A stretch of DNA of 64,000 nucleotides from Salisediminibacterium beveridgei (GTDB lineage Bacteria > Bacillota > Bacilli > Bacillales > Salisediminibacteriaceae), in contig NZ_CP012502.1 in assembly GCF_001721685.1 (NCBI RefSeq), positions 2,666,001 through 2,730,000 of the forward strand. Reading direction: 5' to 3'. Shown piece after piece: positions 1-7,975 of the stretch (position 1 is the first letter of the stretch; every line of letters starts with the position of its first letter). Below the pieces are notes generated by a model, which did not search any database, was not told the origin of the DNA, and saw nothing but the letters and a program-made list of their open reading frames with translations. Made by a program: the position numbers and the translations under genes.

Positions 1-749
1 TGGAAAAAACCGGCGGCAGCGACCGGCAGTTGTGCAGGGTCATGACCATTCTCCTGTGCCGCTTCCCGGTAGGCTTCGATCTGTCGTTTAAAGACGCTGA
101 CGGGGCCGCCGAGCATCGCCATCATCATCGGTACCCCGCGATGACCTGCTTTCATGGCACTGGCGGGTGTGCCGCCGACGGCCCGCCAGATCGGGAGTCT
201 CCCCTCTTTGGGCTGTGGCAGCAGTTCCGCATGCTTTAACGGTTTACGGAATTCCCCCGCCCAGTTCACCGGTCCTTCTGTTTCATTCAGCTTGAGAAGG
301 AGTTCGAATTTTTCCTCATAAAGGGCCTCGTAATCGCGGATATCATAACCCAAGAGGTCAAAGAGACCCACCCGGGATGCCCGGCCGGCAATGATCTCCG
401 CCCGCCCGTTTGAAATCAGGTCCAGCGTCGAAAAATTTTCATACACCCGGACAGGATCCGACGTACTGATGATCGACGAAGAACTGCTGATCTTGATGTT
501 TTCTGTCGCCTGAGCGATGGCTGACAGTACCACCGCATGGGCCTGTGTGGCAAAGTATTCCTGATGACTTTCCCCCACACTGAAGAAATCGATCCCCGCC
601 TGATCAGCCAGTTTCGCAAATTCAATGATTTGCTGCAGACGTTCTTGTGCAGAAATCCGTTCTCCGGTATTCGGGTTCGGTAAATGGTCGCCTAATGTGT
701 AAATTCCAAATTCCATTCCTTGATCCTGATCGATGCGATAGTTATCCAT
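1..749 (-). CDS. LLM-class flavin-dependent oxidoreductase (luciferase-like), 3' end outside window
   Basis: The frame is open from the ATG to the window edge, so the C-terminus is missing. The start of the protein ([14 protein letters not shown], then a long helix and [16 protein letters not shown]) and the stretch [20 protein letters not shown] are typical of bacterial luciferase-like FMN- or F420-dependent monooxygenases with a TIM-barrel fold. The ATG chosen has GGGTGA about 7 nt upstream; an in-frame ATG 33 nt downstream is the alternative. The gene diverges from an HxlR regulator whose likely operator lies between them, so it may be induced by a reactive electrophile or oxidant. The substrate cannot be deduced. 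Confidence 0.85.
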   Translation of the reverse strand, partial: MDNYRIDQDQGMEFGIYTLGDHLPNPNTGERISAQERLQQIIEFAKLADQAGIDFFSVGESHQEYFATQAHAVVLSAIAQATENIKISSSSSIISTSDPVRVYENFSTLDLISNGRAEIIAGRASRVGLFDLLGYDIRDYEALYEEKFELLLKLNETEGPVNWAGEFRKPLKHAELLPQPKEGRLPIWRAVGGTPASAMKAGHRGVPMMMAMLGGPVSVFKRQIEAYREAAQENGHDPAQLPVAAAGFF

Positions 750-837
750 ATGCATTCACCCATTTCATATTTCTCTTGATCATAGTTTTATTATGATACA
801 TAAGTGCATTTCATGGAAGTACGCACTTCAAAGTGCT

Positions 838-859
838 ATAGTATCCAAAAAGATACTAT
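838..859. promoter_or_regulatory. 8-bp inverted repeat, candidate HxlR operator
   Basis: ATAGTATC and GATACTAT form perfect 8-bp arms separated by 6 nt. The repeat ends just before the ribosome binding site of the HxlR gene and lies in the divergent intergenic region. HxlR-family regulators usually bind such dyads and often repress themselves and the neighbouring gene. Assignment to this regulator is an inference from position. Confidence 0.5.
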
Positions 860-870
860 TGGAGGAATGC

Positions 871-1239
871 ATGATGGCCAACATTGAACCGGAACAGTGC
901 CGGGTGGACAACGCCCTGGGAATCCTCGTTGGAAAGTGGAAACCGATTATCCTCTTACACCTGTTAAAAGAGGGCACCCAGCGCTTCAGCGAATTAAAAC
1001 GAAGCATCCCCGGTATCACCCAGAAAATGCTCACGAATCAGTTAAGGGAACTCGAAGAAGAAGATATCGTCGAACGAAAAGTGTACCCACAGGTACCCCC
1101 GAAAGTGGAATATACCATCACTCCTTACGGACAGAGCCTCAGGCCGATCCTCGACGCCATGCACGAATGGGGTCAGAAACACATCGAGCACAAACGGCAG
1201 CTTCAAGAGGATGCGGAAAAGAAGCAAGGGGGAGCCTGA
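871..1239 (+). CDS. HxlR-family winged-helix transcriptional regulator
   Basis: The protein has the HxlR core ([15 protein letters not shown], then [25 protein letters not shown] and a [12 protein letters not shown] wing). A Cys sits near residue 10, the position of the redox-sensing Cys in family members such as YodB and HypR. The start is set at the ATG with GGAGG 5 nt upstream; an upstream in-frame ATG lies inside the probable promoter. At about 123 residues it has the normal family length. It probably regulates itself and the divergent flavin monooxygenase through the dyad in front of it. The sensing role of the Cys is an inference from the family. Confidence 0.85.
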   Translation: MMANIEPEQCRVDNALGILVGKWKPIILLHLLKEGTQRFSELKRSIPGITQKMLTNQLRELEEEDIVERKVYPQVPPKVEYTITPYGQSLRPILDAMHEWGQKHIEHKRQLQEDAEKKQGGA

Positions 1240-1318
1240 CCACAGCCGAGGCGTTCCGGTTTTTCTCTGTTGGTCGCGGGAGTTTCCGATACCCGCATTC
1301 CAACTGACAAAATTGCAT

Positions 1319-1344
1319 GTTATTCAATCATTTGAATAGGGAAT
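1319..1344 (+). promoter_or_regulatory. Possible sigma-B-type promoter
   Basis: GTTATT and GGGAAT are separated by 14 nt. They resemble the sigma-B consensus GTTTAA-N12-14-GGGWAW: the -10 half fits fully, the -35 half only partly. The site lies about 40 nt before a YflT-like gene, a family known to be sigma-B controlled in Bacillus subtilis. Confidence 0.45.
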
Positions 1345-1381
1345 TAAAGCAACTAATCACACGAATAAAAGGAGGCTGAAA

Positions 1382-1726
1382 ATGGATCCCTTGTGTAAAG
1401 TCTATGAAAATCAGGACGACGTAGTGATTGCCGTTCGCACATTGCAAAAAAAAGGACTGGATGAAGACAATCTGTACATCCTTTACCTCGATGATGACAT
1501 TTCAGAGCACGCTTCAGAGAATCCCGAAGCGATAGCTGTCGGGATGAATGAACAGAAACTCGGTACCGCCGTGGACCGGATTTTTCCCGGGACTCTGACC
1601 GGTTTGAAAAACAAACTCATTAACATCGGCTTCGATGAAGCGTCTGTCACCGTATTCTCAGAAGCACTGCAGGATGGCAGCACGTTACTCGTCCTGGTTG
1701 ATCCCCCGGAACAAATCACTTTTTAA
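1382..1726 (+). CDS. General stress protein of the YflT / GSP17M N-terminal family
   Basis: This is a small soluble acidic protein of 114 residues. It opens with a VYENQDDVVIAVRTLQKKGL element in which a glycine follows a helix that would pack on a beta-strand, as in the heat-induced stress protein YflT family. AAAGGAGG precedes the ATG at good spacing and a strong terminator follows, so it is probably monocistronic. The molecular function of the family is unknown; in B. subtilis it belongs to the general stress regulon, in line with the sigma-B-like promoter upstream. Confidence 0.65.
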   Translation: MDPLCKVYENQDDVVIAVRTLQKKGLDEDNLYILYLDDDISEHASENPEAIAVGMNEQKLGTAVDRIFPGTLTGLKNKLINIGFDEASVTVFSEALQDGSTLLVLVDPPEQITF

Positions 1727-1732
1727 CAAGGA

Positions 1733-1770
1733 ACGCCCCTGTCACGGTTGCGACAGGGGTGTTTATTTTT
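1733..1770 (+). terminator. Intrinsic terminator after the YflT-like gene
   Basis: An 11-bp stem (CGCCCCTGTC pairing with GACAGGGGTG) is followed by TTTATTTTT. The T-rich tail overlaps the 3' end of the convergent tupC gene. Confidence 0.85.
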
Positions 1771-2515
1771 CGATCTTAAACAGGGGATGTTCGCGCCAGG
1801 GCTGTAAAAAAGCGGCCAATTTCTCAGATGGTTCATGCAACAGTGATGATGTATTCCCTTGATCACAGTTTATACCGTCTTTAAGATACAGGAGGCGGTT
1901 CGTCAGCTGTGTGATCTCCGTCAAGTCATGACTGATCAAGACAGCCGTTGTGCTGGTGTTTTTCAGGATCAGATCCAGTTCGGTAATCAATGTCATTTTC
2001 GTCGGGAAATCAAGTGCGGAAAACGGTTCATCCAAGAAGAGTACATCCGGCTCCAACACGAAAGCGCGGGCCAGATTCATCCTTTGGGCTTCACCACCTG
2101 ACAAGGCATATGCCTGAGCATCAGCCAGGTGATCGATCCGGAAAACAGCCAGCCACTTTTTGACCCGCTCTTTGATTTCAACTTGCGGCACCTTGCGAAG
2201 CTTCAACCCGATCGCCACATTTTCAAACACGCTCGTCTGAAAACGCTGGGAATGTTGAAACACACTGGCCAGTCGTCTTCGAACCTTGAGTGGCGGGTCC
2301 TCGAGGTTCACTTTCTGCCCTTCAAACATCACCTCGCCGGCGTCTGGTGCTTCAAGCATGGCCAAGGCTTTTAATAACGTCGATTTCCCGGCCCCGTTCG
2401 GTCCCATGATGCCAAGACGGTCACCCGCCAGCAAATCAAGCCGGTCGAGGCGGATGATCTCCTGAGAGCCACGCTTACACAGCACATTCCGATAACTCAC
2501 AATCGGATTGTTCAT
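1763..2515 (-). CDS. tupC: Tungstate ABC transporter, ATP-binding protein
   Basis: This 250-residue ABC ATPase has Walker A GPNGAGKST, the signature LSGGEAQR, and Walker B VLFLDEPFSALD. It supplies energy for oxyanion import with the permease directly upstream, whose stop overlaps this start. The operon order (regulator, binding protein, permease, ATPase) and the strongly TupA-like binding protein favour tungstate over molybdate or sulfate. It lies at the distal end of the operon. Confidence 0.85.
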   Translation of the reverse strand: MNNPIVSYRNVLCKRGSQEIIRLDRLDLLAGDRLGIMGPNGAGKSTLLKALAMLEAPDAGEVMFEGQKVNLEDPPLKVRRRLASVFQHSQRFQTSVFENVAIGLKLRKVPQVEIKERVKKWLAVFRIDHLADAQAYALSGGEAQRMNLARAFVLEPDVLFLDEPFSALDFPTKMTLITELDLILKNTSTTAVLISHDLTEITQLTNRLLYLKDGINCDQGNTSSLLHEPSEKLAAFLQPWREHPLFKIEK

Positions 2516-3210
2516 CAGACAAGCCTCCTTTGCTGCACTTTCAAGAGCATAAATGTAACCGTCAGTGCCAGCATCATCAAAATAAAGGACAGGGCAAGGG
2601 CCACGTGAAACTGCCCTCTGGACACTTCCATCACCATGGCCGTCGTCAAAATCCGTGTATCGCCACGGATATTCCCGCCGACCATCGATGCCGCCCCCAC
2701 TTCAGCCAGAACCCGGCCAAGGCCTGTCATAATTGCAGCCATAATGCCGAACCGGGCTTCCACTGCATACATCCGGATCGTCTGCAGGCGCGTCGGTGCG
2801 AGCGCCTTCATCTGCAAAAGGAGTCCCTGATCGAGTTTTTTGAAGGCCGCATAAGACAGACTCACAACAATCGGCAGGGACACCAGCACCTGAGCAATCA
2901 CAATCGCATGCGTCGTAAAAAGCCACTGAAGATCACCAAGCGGTCCTGAACGCCACAGAAACATCGTAACCCATAAACCCGCGACCACAGGCGGCAGTCC
3001 CATCCCCGCATGACTGAGAAGGATCAGTGCTCCTCTTCCTCTGAAGGATTTAAACGCCAGCATCATCCCCGCAGGTACACCCATCAGCGTGCTGATTACA
3101 ATGGAGGAAGTACAGACCTTAATGGTCACCCAGGTAATATGCAGGACGTCTTCATCGAGACGCACGATCATCTGTATGGCCTCAACGAGACCCCTCCAGA
3201 TCAGTTCCAT
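2515..3210 (-). CDS. tupB: Tungstate ABC transporter, permease
   Basis: This 231-residue integral membrane protein has about five to six hydrophobic segments and the EAA-type cytoplasmic loop of binding-protein-dependent permeases (around ALAPTRLQTIRMYAVEA followed by GLGRVLAEVGAASMVGG). It follows tupA after a short gap and overlaps tupC by one base, so the subunits are likely translated together. Family knowledge places it in the TupB/ModB group of oxyanion permeases. Confidence 0.85.
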   Translation of the reverse strand: MELIWRGLVEAIQMIVRLDEDVLHITWVTIKVCTSSIVISTLMGVPAGMMLAFKSFRGRGALILLSHAGMGLPPVVAGLWVTMFLWRSGPLGDLQWLFTTHAIVIAQVLVSLPIVVSLSYAAFKKLDQGLLLQMKALAPTRLQTIRMYAVEARFGIMAAIMTGLGRVLAEVGAASMVGGNIRGDTRILTTAMVMEVSRGQFHVALALSFILMMLALTVTFMLLKVQQRRLV

Positions 3211-3234
3211 TTAACTCCCCCACTTCCCTTTGAA

Positions 3235-4074
3235 TCAATCAACGAAAAACAAAGGCTCACCATACGCTTCTTCACCGAAACTGCTGATTTCATTCCTTGC
3301 CGTATCACTGACCATGAATGATACAAACGCCTCTGCCCCCTGCTCATTCACCTGGTCAAATCGTTCAGGGTTCACTTGCATCACGTGATAAGGATTTTGC
3401 AGCTCCTCTTTTCCTTCAACCAAAATTGTCAGCGTATCCAATTCATCGCGAAGAGAGAGATACGTTCCTCTGTCTGTCAGAAGATATCCTCTTCGTTCGG
3501 CAGCTATTCGTAACGTCTCGGCCATCCCCTGGCCGGTTTCCTCATAACCGTTGAATGCCGGTGCAACACCTGACTCCTCCCAGATGTTCAACTCCTGGAT
3601 ATGCGTCCCGGATCCGTCACCTCTCGAATAGAACATCGCTCCTTGTTCAGCGATCGTCTGAAAAGCCCCCACGGCAGTCCGGTTCCTGACCCCTGCCGGA
3701 TCATCTTCAGGACCGAGGAGGACAAATTCATTGGCCATCACTGCCCGACGGTTCACTACCTCACCTGACTCTGCGAGTTCTTCTTCGGCATCAGGAGCAT
3801 GCGTGAAGAGGACATCCGCTTCCCCTTGTTCCCCCATGGATAAAACGGCACCGCTCCCAACAGCAATCACTTTCACCCGGTAGCCGGATTCAGCTTCAAA
3901 AAGGGGGATGAGGGTATCCAGGAGCCCGCTGTCATACGTACTGGTCGTCGTCGCAAGAATGAACTCTTCCTGTGATTGCCCGGAGGAATCACTCCACGTG
4001 CAGGCAGAGGACAAAGTCACCAGACCCATCACAAACAAGGCAACGATCCACGGTCCAATCCGATGTTTCATCAA
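3235..4074 (-). CDS. tupA: Tungstate-binding lipoprotein
   Basis: The N-terminus is a lipoprotein signal peptide with lipobox LSSAC (Cys25). The mature protein starts with ILATTTSTYDSGLLD, the TTTS oxyanion-binding motif of TupA, and later has SRGDGSGTHIQE. It is a periplasmic-binding-protein-type receptor anchored outside the membrane. Its ATG overlaps the stop of the upstream regulator (ATGA), which indicates translational coupling. Tungstate may serve tungsten or molybdenum enzymes; none is visible in the window. Confidence 0.88.
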   Translation of the reverse strand: MMKHRIGPWIVALFVMGLVTLSSACTWSDSSGQSQEEFILATTTSTYDSGLLDTLIPLFEAESGYRVKVIAVGSGAVLSMGEQGEADVLFTHAPDAEEELAESGEVVNRRAVMANEFVLLGPEDDPAGVRNRTAVGAFQTIAEQGAMFYSRGDGSGTHIQELNIWEESGVAPAFNGYEETGQGMAETLRIAAERRGYLLTDRGTYLSLRDELDTLTILVEGKEELQNPYHVMQVNPERFDQVNEQGAEAFVSFMVSDTARNEISSFGEEAYGEPLFFVD

Positions 4075-5015
4075 CGTTCACCCCGGTTTGAATAACGCAT
4101 CAGCCCCATATCGTCCGTGATATACCCGTCTATCTCACCCAAGTGTTCTTTCAATGTGTTTGACTGCAAGGCTTCTTCAAGGCATTTCAAGGCTTCCTGA
4201 TTTCCCTTCGTCCACTTGACGATCAGATCAAAGGATTCTTCGGTCAATGGGATAAAATCCAGGCCCAGCATCGCAGCAATCGGTTCGATTCCAAGCGTCA
4301 CGTCTGCATTCCCATTCAGCACATGAGCCCCTGCATTGTAATGGGTCCACTCCACGTCCCCGTATCCGTTCAGATCCTCAGCTGGCATCCCTTCCTTCGT
4401 CAGGTGATAGTCCAGCAATTGCCTCGTGCCTGAACCTTTCTGCCTGTTCACAAAACGGATCTCCGGACGAATCAGATCCTGCCATGACTGAATGTTTTCC
4501 GGGTTCCCTTTTTGAACCATGAACCCTTGTGTCCGTTTCGCCAGGTGATACACTGAAACCGATTCACCAGCAAAGAAACGCTTCACAAATGGCAGGTTGT
4601 AGTCACCGCTTTCCGGATCGAGCATATGGGCTGAGGCTACGTCACAATCTCCCCGGTACAAAGCCATGCAGCCTTCCATACTGCCGATGTAAGATGAATG
4701 GATATGGAGGGAGTAGTCGGGATCTTCAAAGACTCTTTGGATGAATTTCTCCAAAAGAAGGTCGTGACTGCCGGCCAATCGAATAACATGATCTGATACA
4801 GTGTCAACTTCAACCGCTGTCGGTGTATCTTTTGTTTGGTCGATGAATGTGGAATGCCTGTCCATATAGGCTTCCAGCTGTTTCTCTTCGATTCGCATTT
4901 TGTTGCCCACTTTGAACGCAGTCAGTTCCTGACGTTTGATCAGTTCATACACCGTATGCTTTGATATTTGCAAAAGCTTTGCCACGTCGTCGGGCGTATA
5001 GATTTTATGATCCAT
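4071..5015 (-). CDS. Helix-turn-helix (MerR/excisionase-like) plus periplasmic-binding-protein-domain regulator
   Basis: The N-terminus (YTPDDVAKLLQISKHTVYEL, then KVGNKMRIEEKQLEAYM) is an excisionase-type HTH. From about residue 90 the protein is a soluble PBP-like domain of the kind that senses molybdate or tungstate (RQKGSGTRQLLDYHL, GIEPIAAMLGLDFIPL). I prefer the ATG at 5015, with AGGA 11 nt upstream, over the GTG at 5033. It heads the tup operon and overlaps tupA, so it most likely senses tungstate and controls the operon through the repeats at the promoter. Confidence 0.8.
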   Translation of the reverse strand: MDHKIYTPDDVAKLLQISKHTVYELIKRQELTAFKVGNKMRIEEKQLEAYMDRHSTFIDQTKDTPTAVEVDTVSDHVIRLAGSHDLLLEKFIQRVFEDPDYSLHIHSSYIGSMEGCMALYRGDCDVASAHMLDPESGDYNLPFVKRFFAGESVSVYHLAKRTQGFMVQKGNPENIQSWQDLIRPEIRFVNRQKGSGTRQLLDYHLTKEGMPAEDLNGYGDVEWTHYNAGAHVLNGNADVTLGIEPIAAMLGLDFIPLTEESFDLIVKWTKGNQEALKCLEEALQSNTLKEHLGEIDGYITDDMGLMRYSNRGER

Positions 5016-5060
5016 TGAGAAACACATCCTCACGTCACGTAATCGTTATGATATACACCC

Positions 5061-5103
5061 ATTATCTTTGTTTTTGTTTAGTTTCGTCAAGTTTTATTTA
5101 GTT
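5061..5103 (-). promoter_or_regulatory. tup operon promoter with direct-repeat operator candidate
   Basis: On the minus strand TTGACG and GATAAT are 18 nt apart, a good sigma-A promoter. Two copies of AACTAAAYAAAA (complement at 5072-5083 and 5092-5103) lie on the same side and flank the -35 box with a 20-bp period, about two helical turns. They are the best candidates for the binding site of the operon's own HTH protein. Confidence 0.6.
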
Positions 5104-5127
5104 CTATTTGATTTTATATCATAAAAG

Positions 5128-5152
5128 TGACCGCTCATCAATTGAGCGGTCA
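5128..5152 (-). terminator. Terminator between the hemoglobin gene and the tup operon
   Basis: TGACCGCTCA and TGAGCGGTCA form a perfect 10-bp stem with a 5-nt loop. On the minus strand it is followed by CTTTTAT. It lies just after the hemoglobin stop codon. Confidence 0.85.
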
Positions 5153-5157
5153 TTTAA

Positions 5158-5514
5158 TTACTGATGAACGACGCTGTCCTTCAGGCCATTGATTTTTGTC
5201 ATGATGGTCTCGATGTCTTCCTCTTCTGCACCGAGTTCTTCCAAAGTCGCTTGCAAATGTGTGGCAATCGCCAGAAATTCTTTGGGTTGAATATTCATCC
5301 CTTCATGGGCTTTCTCCATGGACGTGCCGCCATACTGATTGGGGCCGCCCAGTGCGAAAGAGAGAAATTTCGTCTGGTGCTCCCGCTGTTTCTCCATATC
5401 CGTGTGCTCAAAATAATGCTTCACCGTGTCATCTGCCAGCACTTTTGCGTAAAATCTGTCCACCGCGGTCCTGATCGTTTCTTCGCCGCCAAGCTTGTCA
5501 TACAATGTCGTCAT
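5158..5514 (-). CDS. Truncated hemoglobin, group I-like
   Basis: This 118-residue 2-on-2 globin has TLYDKLGGEETI, a B-helix FYAKVLADD with the distal Tyr, FLSFALGGPNQYGG, and KAHEGMNI with the proximal heme His. Such proteins bind oxygen or NO and often detoxify NO. AGGAGGT lies 7 nt before the ATG. It is flanked by a terminator and its own promoter, so it appears monocistronic. The promoter carries an Fnr-type box in activating position, pointing to expression under oxygen limitation. Confidence 0.9.
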   Translation of the reverse strand: MTTLYDKLGGEETIRTAVDRFYAKVLADDTVKHYFEHTDMEKQREHQTKFLSFALGGPNQYGGTSMEKAHEGMNIQPKEFLAIATHLQATLEELGAEEEDIETIMTKINGLKDSVVHQ

Positions 5515-5551
5515 GCACCATACCTCCTGTTCGAGTTTTTACACATGCCAC

Positions 5552-5594
5552 AGTATAAACGGTGCAAACCGGCATTTCAGTGATCCAGATCACA
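5552..5594 (-). promoter_or_regulatory. Fnr-box promoter of the truncated hemoglobin gene
   Basis: On the minus strand TGTGATCTGGATCACT fits the Bacillus Fnr consensus TGTGA-N6-TCACA/T. Its centre lies about 41.5 bp before the start point predicted from the -10 box TATACT (5552-5557), the class II activation position. The -35 region (CTGAAA) is poor, as expected for an activator-dependent promoter. Confidence 0.7.
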
Positions 5595-5644
5595 TCCTCC
5601 GATCAGGTCGATGTACCTTCGTTCAAGTCAACTGAGCTGATCAC

Positions 5645-5676
5645 GCAAAAGAACCGGAGGGAAGAGCCCTCCGGTT
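5645..5676 (-). terminator. Terminator of the nitronate monooxygenase gene
   Basis: AACCGGAGGG pairs with CCCTCCGGTT (10 bp, 5-nt loop). On the minus strand it is followed by CTTTTGC, directly after the stop codon of the preceding gene. Confidence 0.8.
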
Positions 5677-5693
5677 TCAATTCATCATTTAAT

Positions 5694-6650
5694 TTAAGCT
5701 GTCACAAGTCCCTCTTCAAATTCATGCTTCAACCGGCTGATCACTTCCCGGACCGGGATAATGTCTTTCACCTGATCCACGCCGGCACCGCTGAATACCA
5801 GTCCCTGATCCACGTCACCGTCTTTTGATTTCAGAAGTGCATCATAAATGCAGTACTGGTGGGAACATTTCTTCAGACAGCTGACACAGCGGTCGATCTT
5901 CACCTTGCCCCCATCGGCAATCTGTGATGTGAAGGAATTTTCGATCGCACGTCCTGGCAAGCCGACAACAGACATCATCATCGATGTCCCCGTGGCTTCG
6001 AGGTACCGCTGTTTGAATGCGTCATCGGCATCACATTCTTCGGTTGCTACAAATCGGGTCCCCATCTGCACACCGCTCGCCCCAAGATCCAGCATGTCCT
6101 GGATGTCTTTTCCGGTCATAATGCCGCCGGCGGCAATGACGGGAATGGTGACTGCATCTACCACTTCCGGCAGGATGTCTTTGACGGACCGCTCTGTCCC
6201 GAGGTGACCGCCCGCTTCGTGGCCTTCCACGACGACCGCCGCTGCACCGAGTCGCTGGGACATTTTTGCAAGTTTACCGGAAGAAACAATCGAGATCACC
6301 GGCGTATCATACGCTTTTCCCCACTGGTACATGTCCCTGGAAATGCCCGCGCCGGAGATGATGAAATCCACTCCTTCTTCCATGGCTGCTTTCATCGTAT
6401 CGGCAAAATCTGTCATGGCGTAAAGGCAATTGACGCCGATATACCCTTTCCCCTGGGTATTCGCCCGTGCTTTACGAATTTCTTCACGCAGTTCGTCCGG
6501 TGAGATTCCCGTTCCGGAAATAATGCCAATTCCCCCGGCATTACTGACGGCTGACGCAAGTTTGTGCAGGGAAATCCCTACGCCCATTCCCCCTTGCATG
6601 ACGGGCACTTCCGGCTCCATGTGTGCGATTTTCAATGCTGGCATTGTCAT
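5694..6650 (-). CDS. Nitronate monooxygenase / FabK-like FMN enzyme
   Basis: This TIM-barrel flavoprotein has VMQGGMGVGIS near the N-terminus, VVVEGHEAGGHLG with the conserved His of the nitronate monooxygenase family, and the FMN phosphate site AAGGIMTGKDI followed by LGASGVQMGTRF. Towards the C-terminus CVSCLKKCSHQYC is a four-Cys cluster that could bind a metal or Fe-S centre, seen in one subgroup. The ATG at 6650 is preferred (GGGGAG 8 nt upstream) over a GTG nine bases earlier. It oxidises alkyl nitronates, or could be an enoyl-ACP reductase-like enzyme. It is transcribed alone. Confidence 0.82.
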   Translation of the reverse strand: MTMPALKIAHMEPEVPVMQGGMGVGISLHKLASAVSNAGGIGIISGTGISPDELREEIRKARANTQGKGYIGVNCLYAMTDFADTMKAAMEEGVDFIISGAGISRDMYQWGKAYDTPVISIVSSGKLAKMSQRLGAAAVVVEGHEAGGHLGTERSVKDILPEVVDAVTIPVIAAGGIMTGKDIQDMLDLGASGVQMGTRFVATEECDADDAFKQRYLEATGTSMMMSVVGLPGRAIENSFTSQIADGGKVKIDRCVSCLKKCSHQYCIYDALLKSKDGDVDQGLVFSGAGVDQVKDIIPVREVISRLKHEFEEGLVTA

Positions 6651-6866
6651 ACTGACCACTCCCCAAATCTGGATTCACGTTTTTTGTGTGCCTTCATCGT
6701 AGCAATCGGGAGCTCATATTACTACTTACATTTGTCATCTGCTCCTAAGTTTTATTGTGACAATATTGTGACTACTCCCTGAAAACTAAATCTTTCTTTT
6801 TTCACTGAAAACTCATTTTTATGGCGTATAATACGGTTGAAGTTGTTTTGAAGGGAGGCGCGCATC

Positions 6867-7919
6867 GTGAAATGGATTTTTTCAGCAATGCTGCTGGTCA
6901 TACTGGGGGGCTGTGAGATGTTCGATGAATCTGAAGAGATGCAAACAGAACCGGAAACCGTTGAATCGGACCTGTCCGGTAATACACCATTTGAAATCAG
7001 GGAAATCCGTTTGCCATCAGGTACGGGGTATTTCGGGGAACCCATCCACTCTTCTCTCACAATCGAATGGCAGGAGGAACCCATTGAGCTCTGGATCGGC
7101 GAAAGCATTCAGGATGCTTCCGGAAAGTGGCATGACTTTGATCCTTCACCAATTCAAGATCAACCGCATGATGACCATCAGCGCCTGGACATCCGGTCTG
7201 AAAATATTCCTCCACGCGATACGCTTTTGACAGGACCGCAAACACATGTCGTTTCCTTTTGGGACCGCTCTCCTGATGAAGAAGGGGCCATCCGGTTGTT
7301 CCAAGCTAAAACTGCAGGAGAACTCATTCTGTTTTCAAAGCAGGAAACGTTTGAACAGGGGCCTGATACAGAAGGATGGACAGCCGCAGATCACCAGATT
7401 GGCCAGACCCGCTTCGATCCGGCGCAAATTGATACACATGATGAAGAAGGGATCGTGATCACCATGAATCCAGGAGGCAAAACCAGCGGTGAAATCCGCA
7501 CAATGCATCCCGTCAGCTATGGTTCCTATGAGATCGCGATGACCGTTCCCGATAATCCGGGTACCCTTACCGGCTTCTTTCTCTACGGTGCCCCGGACTA
7601 TGATCATGAAATTGATATCGAAGTCATGAACGACCAGACTGGAGAGATCTGGCTCACGACCTACGCCGACGGCAAAGAGCAGCATGCCTATAAAGAGGAA
7701 CATGCCATTGACCCTACAGATGGCATACACACATACAGGATCGATTATTTCCCCGACTATACCGGTTTTTTTCTGAACGGAGAAGAGCTGGCCCGTTTCA
7801 CAGACGGCTACAGCCATGAGCCGATGCAGCTGATGGTGAATTACTGGCGACCTTCCTGGCTGGATCAAACACCTGCCGATGAAGACACGCAACTGCACAT
7901 TCACTGGATGAATCACTGA
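6867..7919 (+). CDS. Secreted lipoprotein with glycoside hydrolase family 16 domain
   Basis: The GTG start has AAGGGAGG upstream and is followed by a lipoprotein signal peptide (lipobox LGGC, Cys16). Residues 30-150 form an all-beta domain of unknown type. The C-terminal half is GH16: EIDIE at 248-252 holds the two catalytic Glu residues with Asp between them, preceded by GFFLYG and followed by DGIHTYRIDYFPD. It should cleave beta-glucans or a related polysaccharide outside the cell. It has its own TATAAT box (6827-6832) and a downstream terminator. Confidence 0.82.
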   Translation: MKWIFSAMLLVILGGCEMFDESEEMQTEPETVESDLSGNTPFEIREIRLPSGTGYFGEPIHSSLTIEWQEEPIELWIGESIQDASGKWHDFDPSPIQDQPHDDHQRLDIRSENIPPRDTLLTGPQTHVVSFWDRSPDEEGAIRLFQAKTAGELILFSKQETFEQGPDTEGWTAADHQIGQTRFDPAQIDTHDEEGIVITMNPGGKTSGEIRTMHPVSYGSYEIAMTVPDNPGTLTGFFLYGAPDYDHEIDIEVMNDQTGEIWLTTYADGKEQHAYKEEHAIDPTDGIHTYRIDYFPDYTGFFLNGEELARFTDGYSHEPMQLMVNYWRPSWLDQTPADEDTQLHIHWMNH

Positions 7920-7935
7920 GTAGAGTGCGTAGAAA

Positions 7936-7965
7936 AAGACCCCGCTCACCAGGAGTCGGGGTCTT
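7936..7965. terminator. Bidirectional terminator between converging genes
   Basis: AAGACCCCG pairs with CGGGGTCTT around a 12-nt loop, between the converging GH16 and aldo/keto reductase genes. Confidence 0.75.
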
Positions 7966-7975
7966 CACTGCTATG

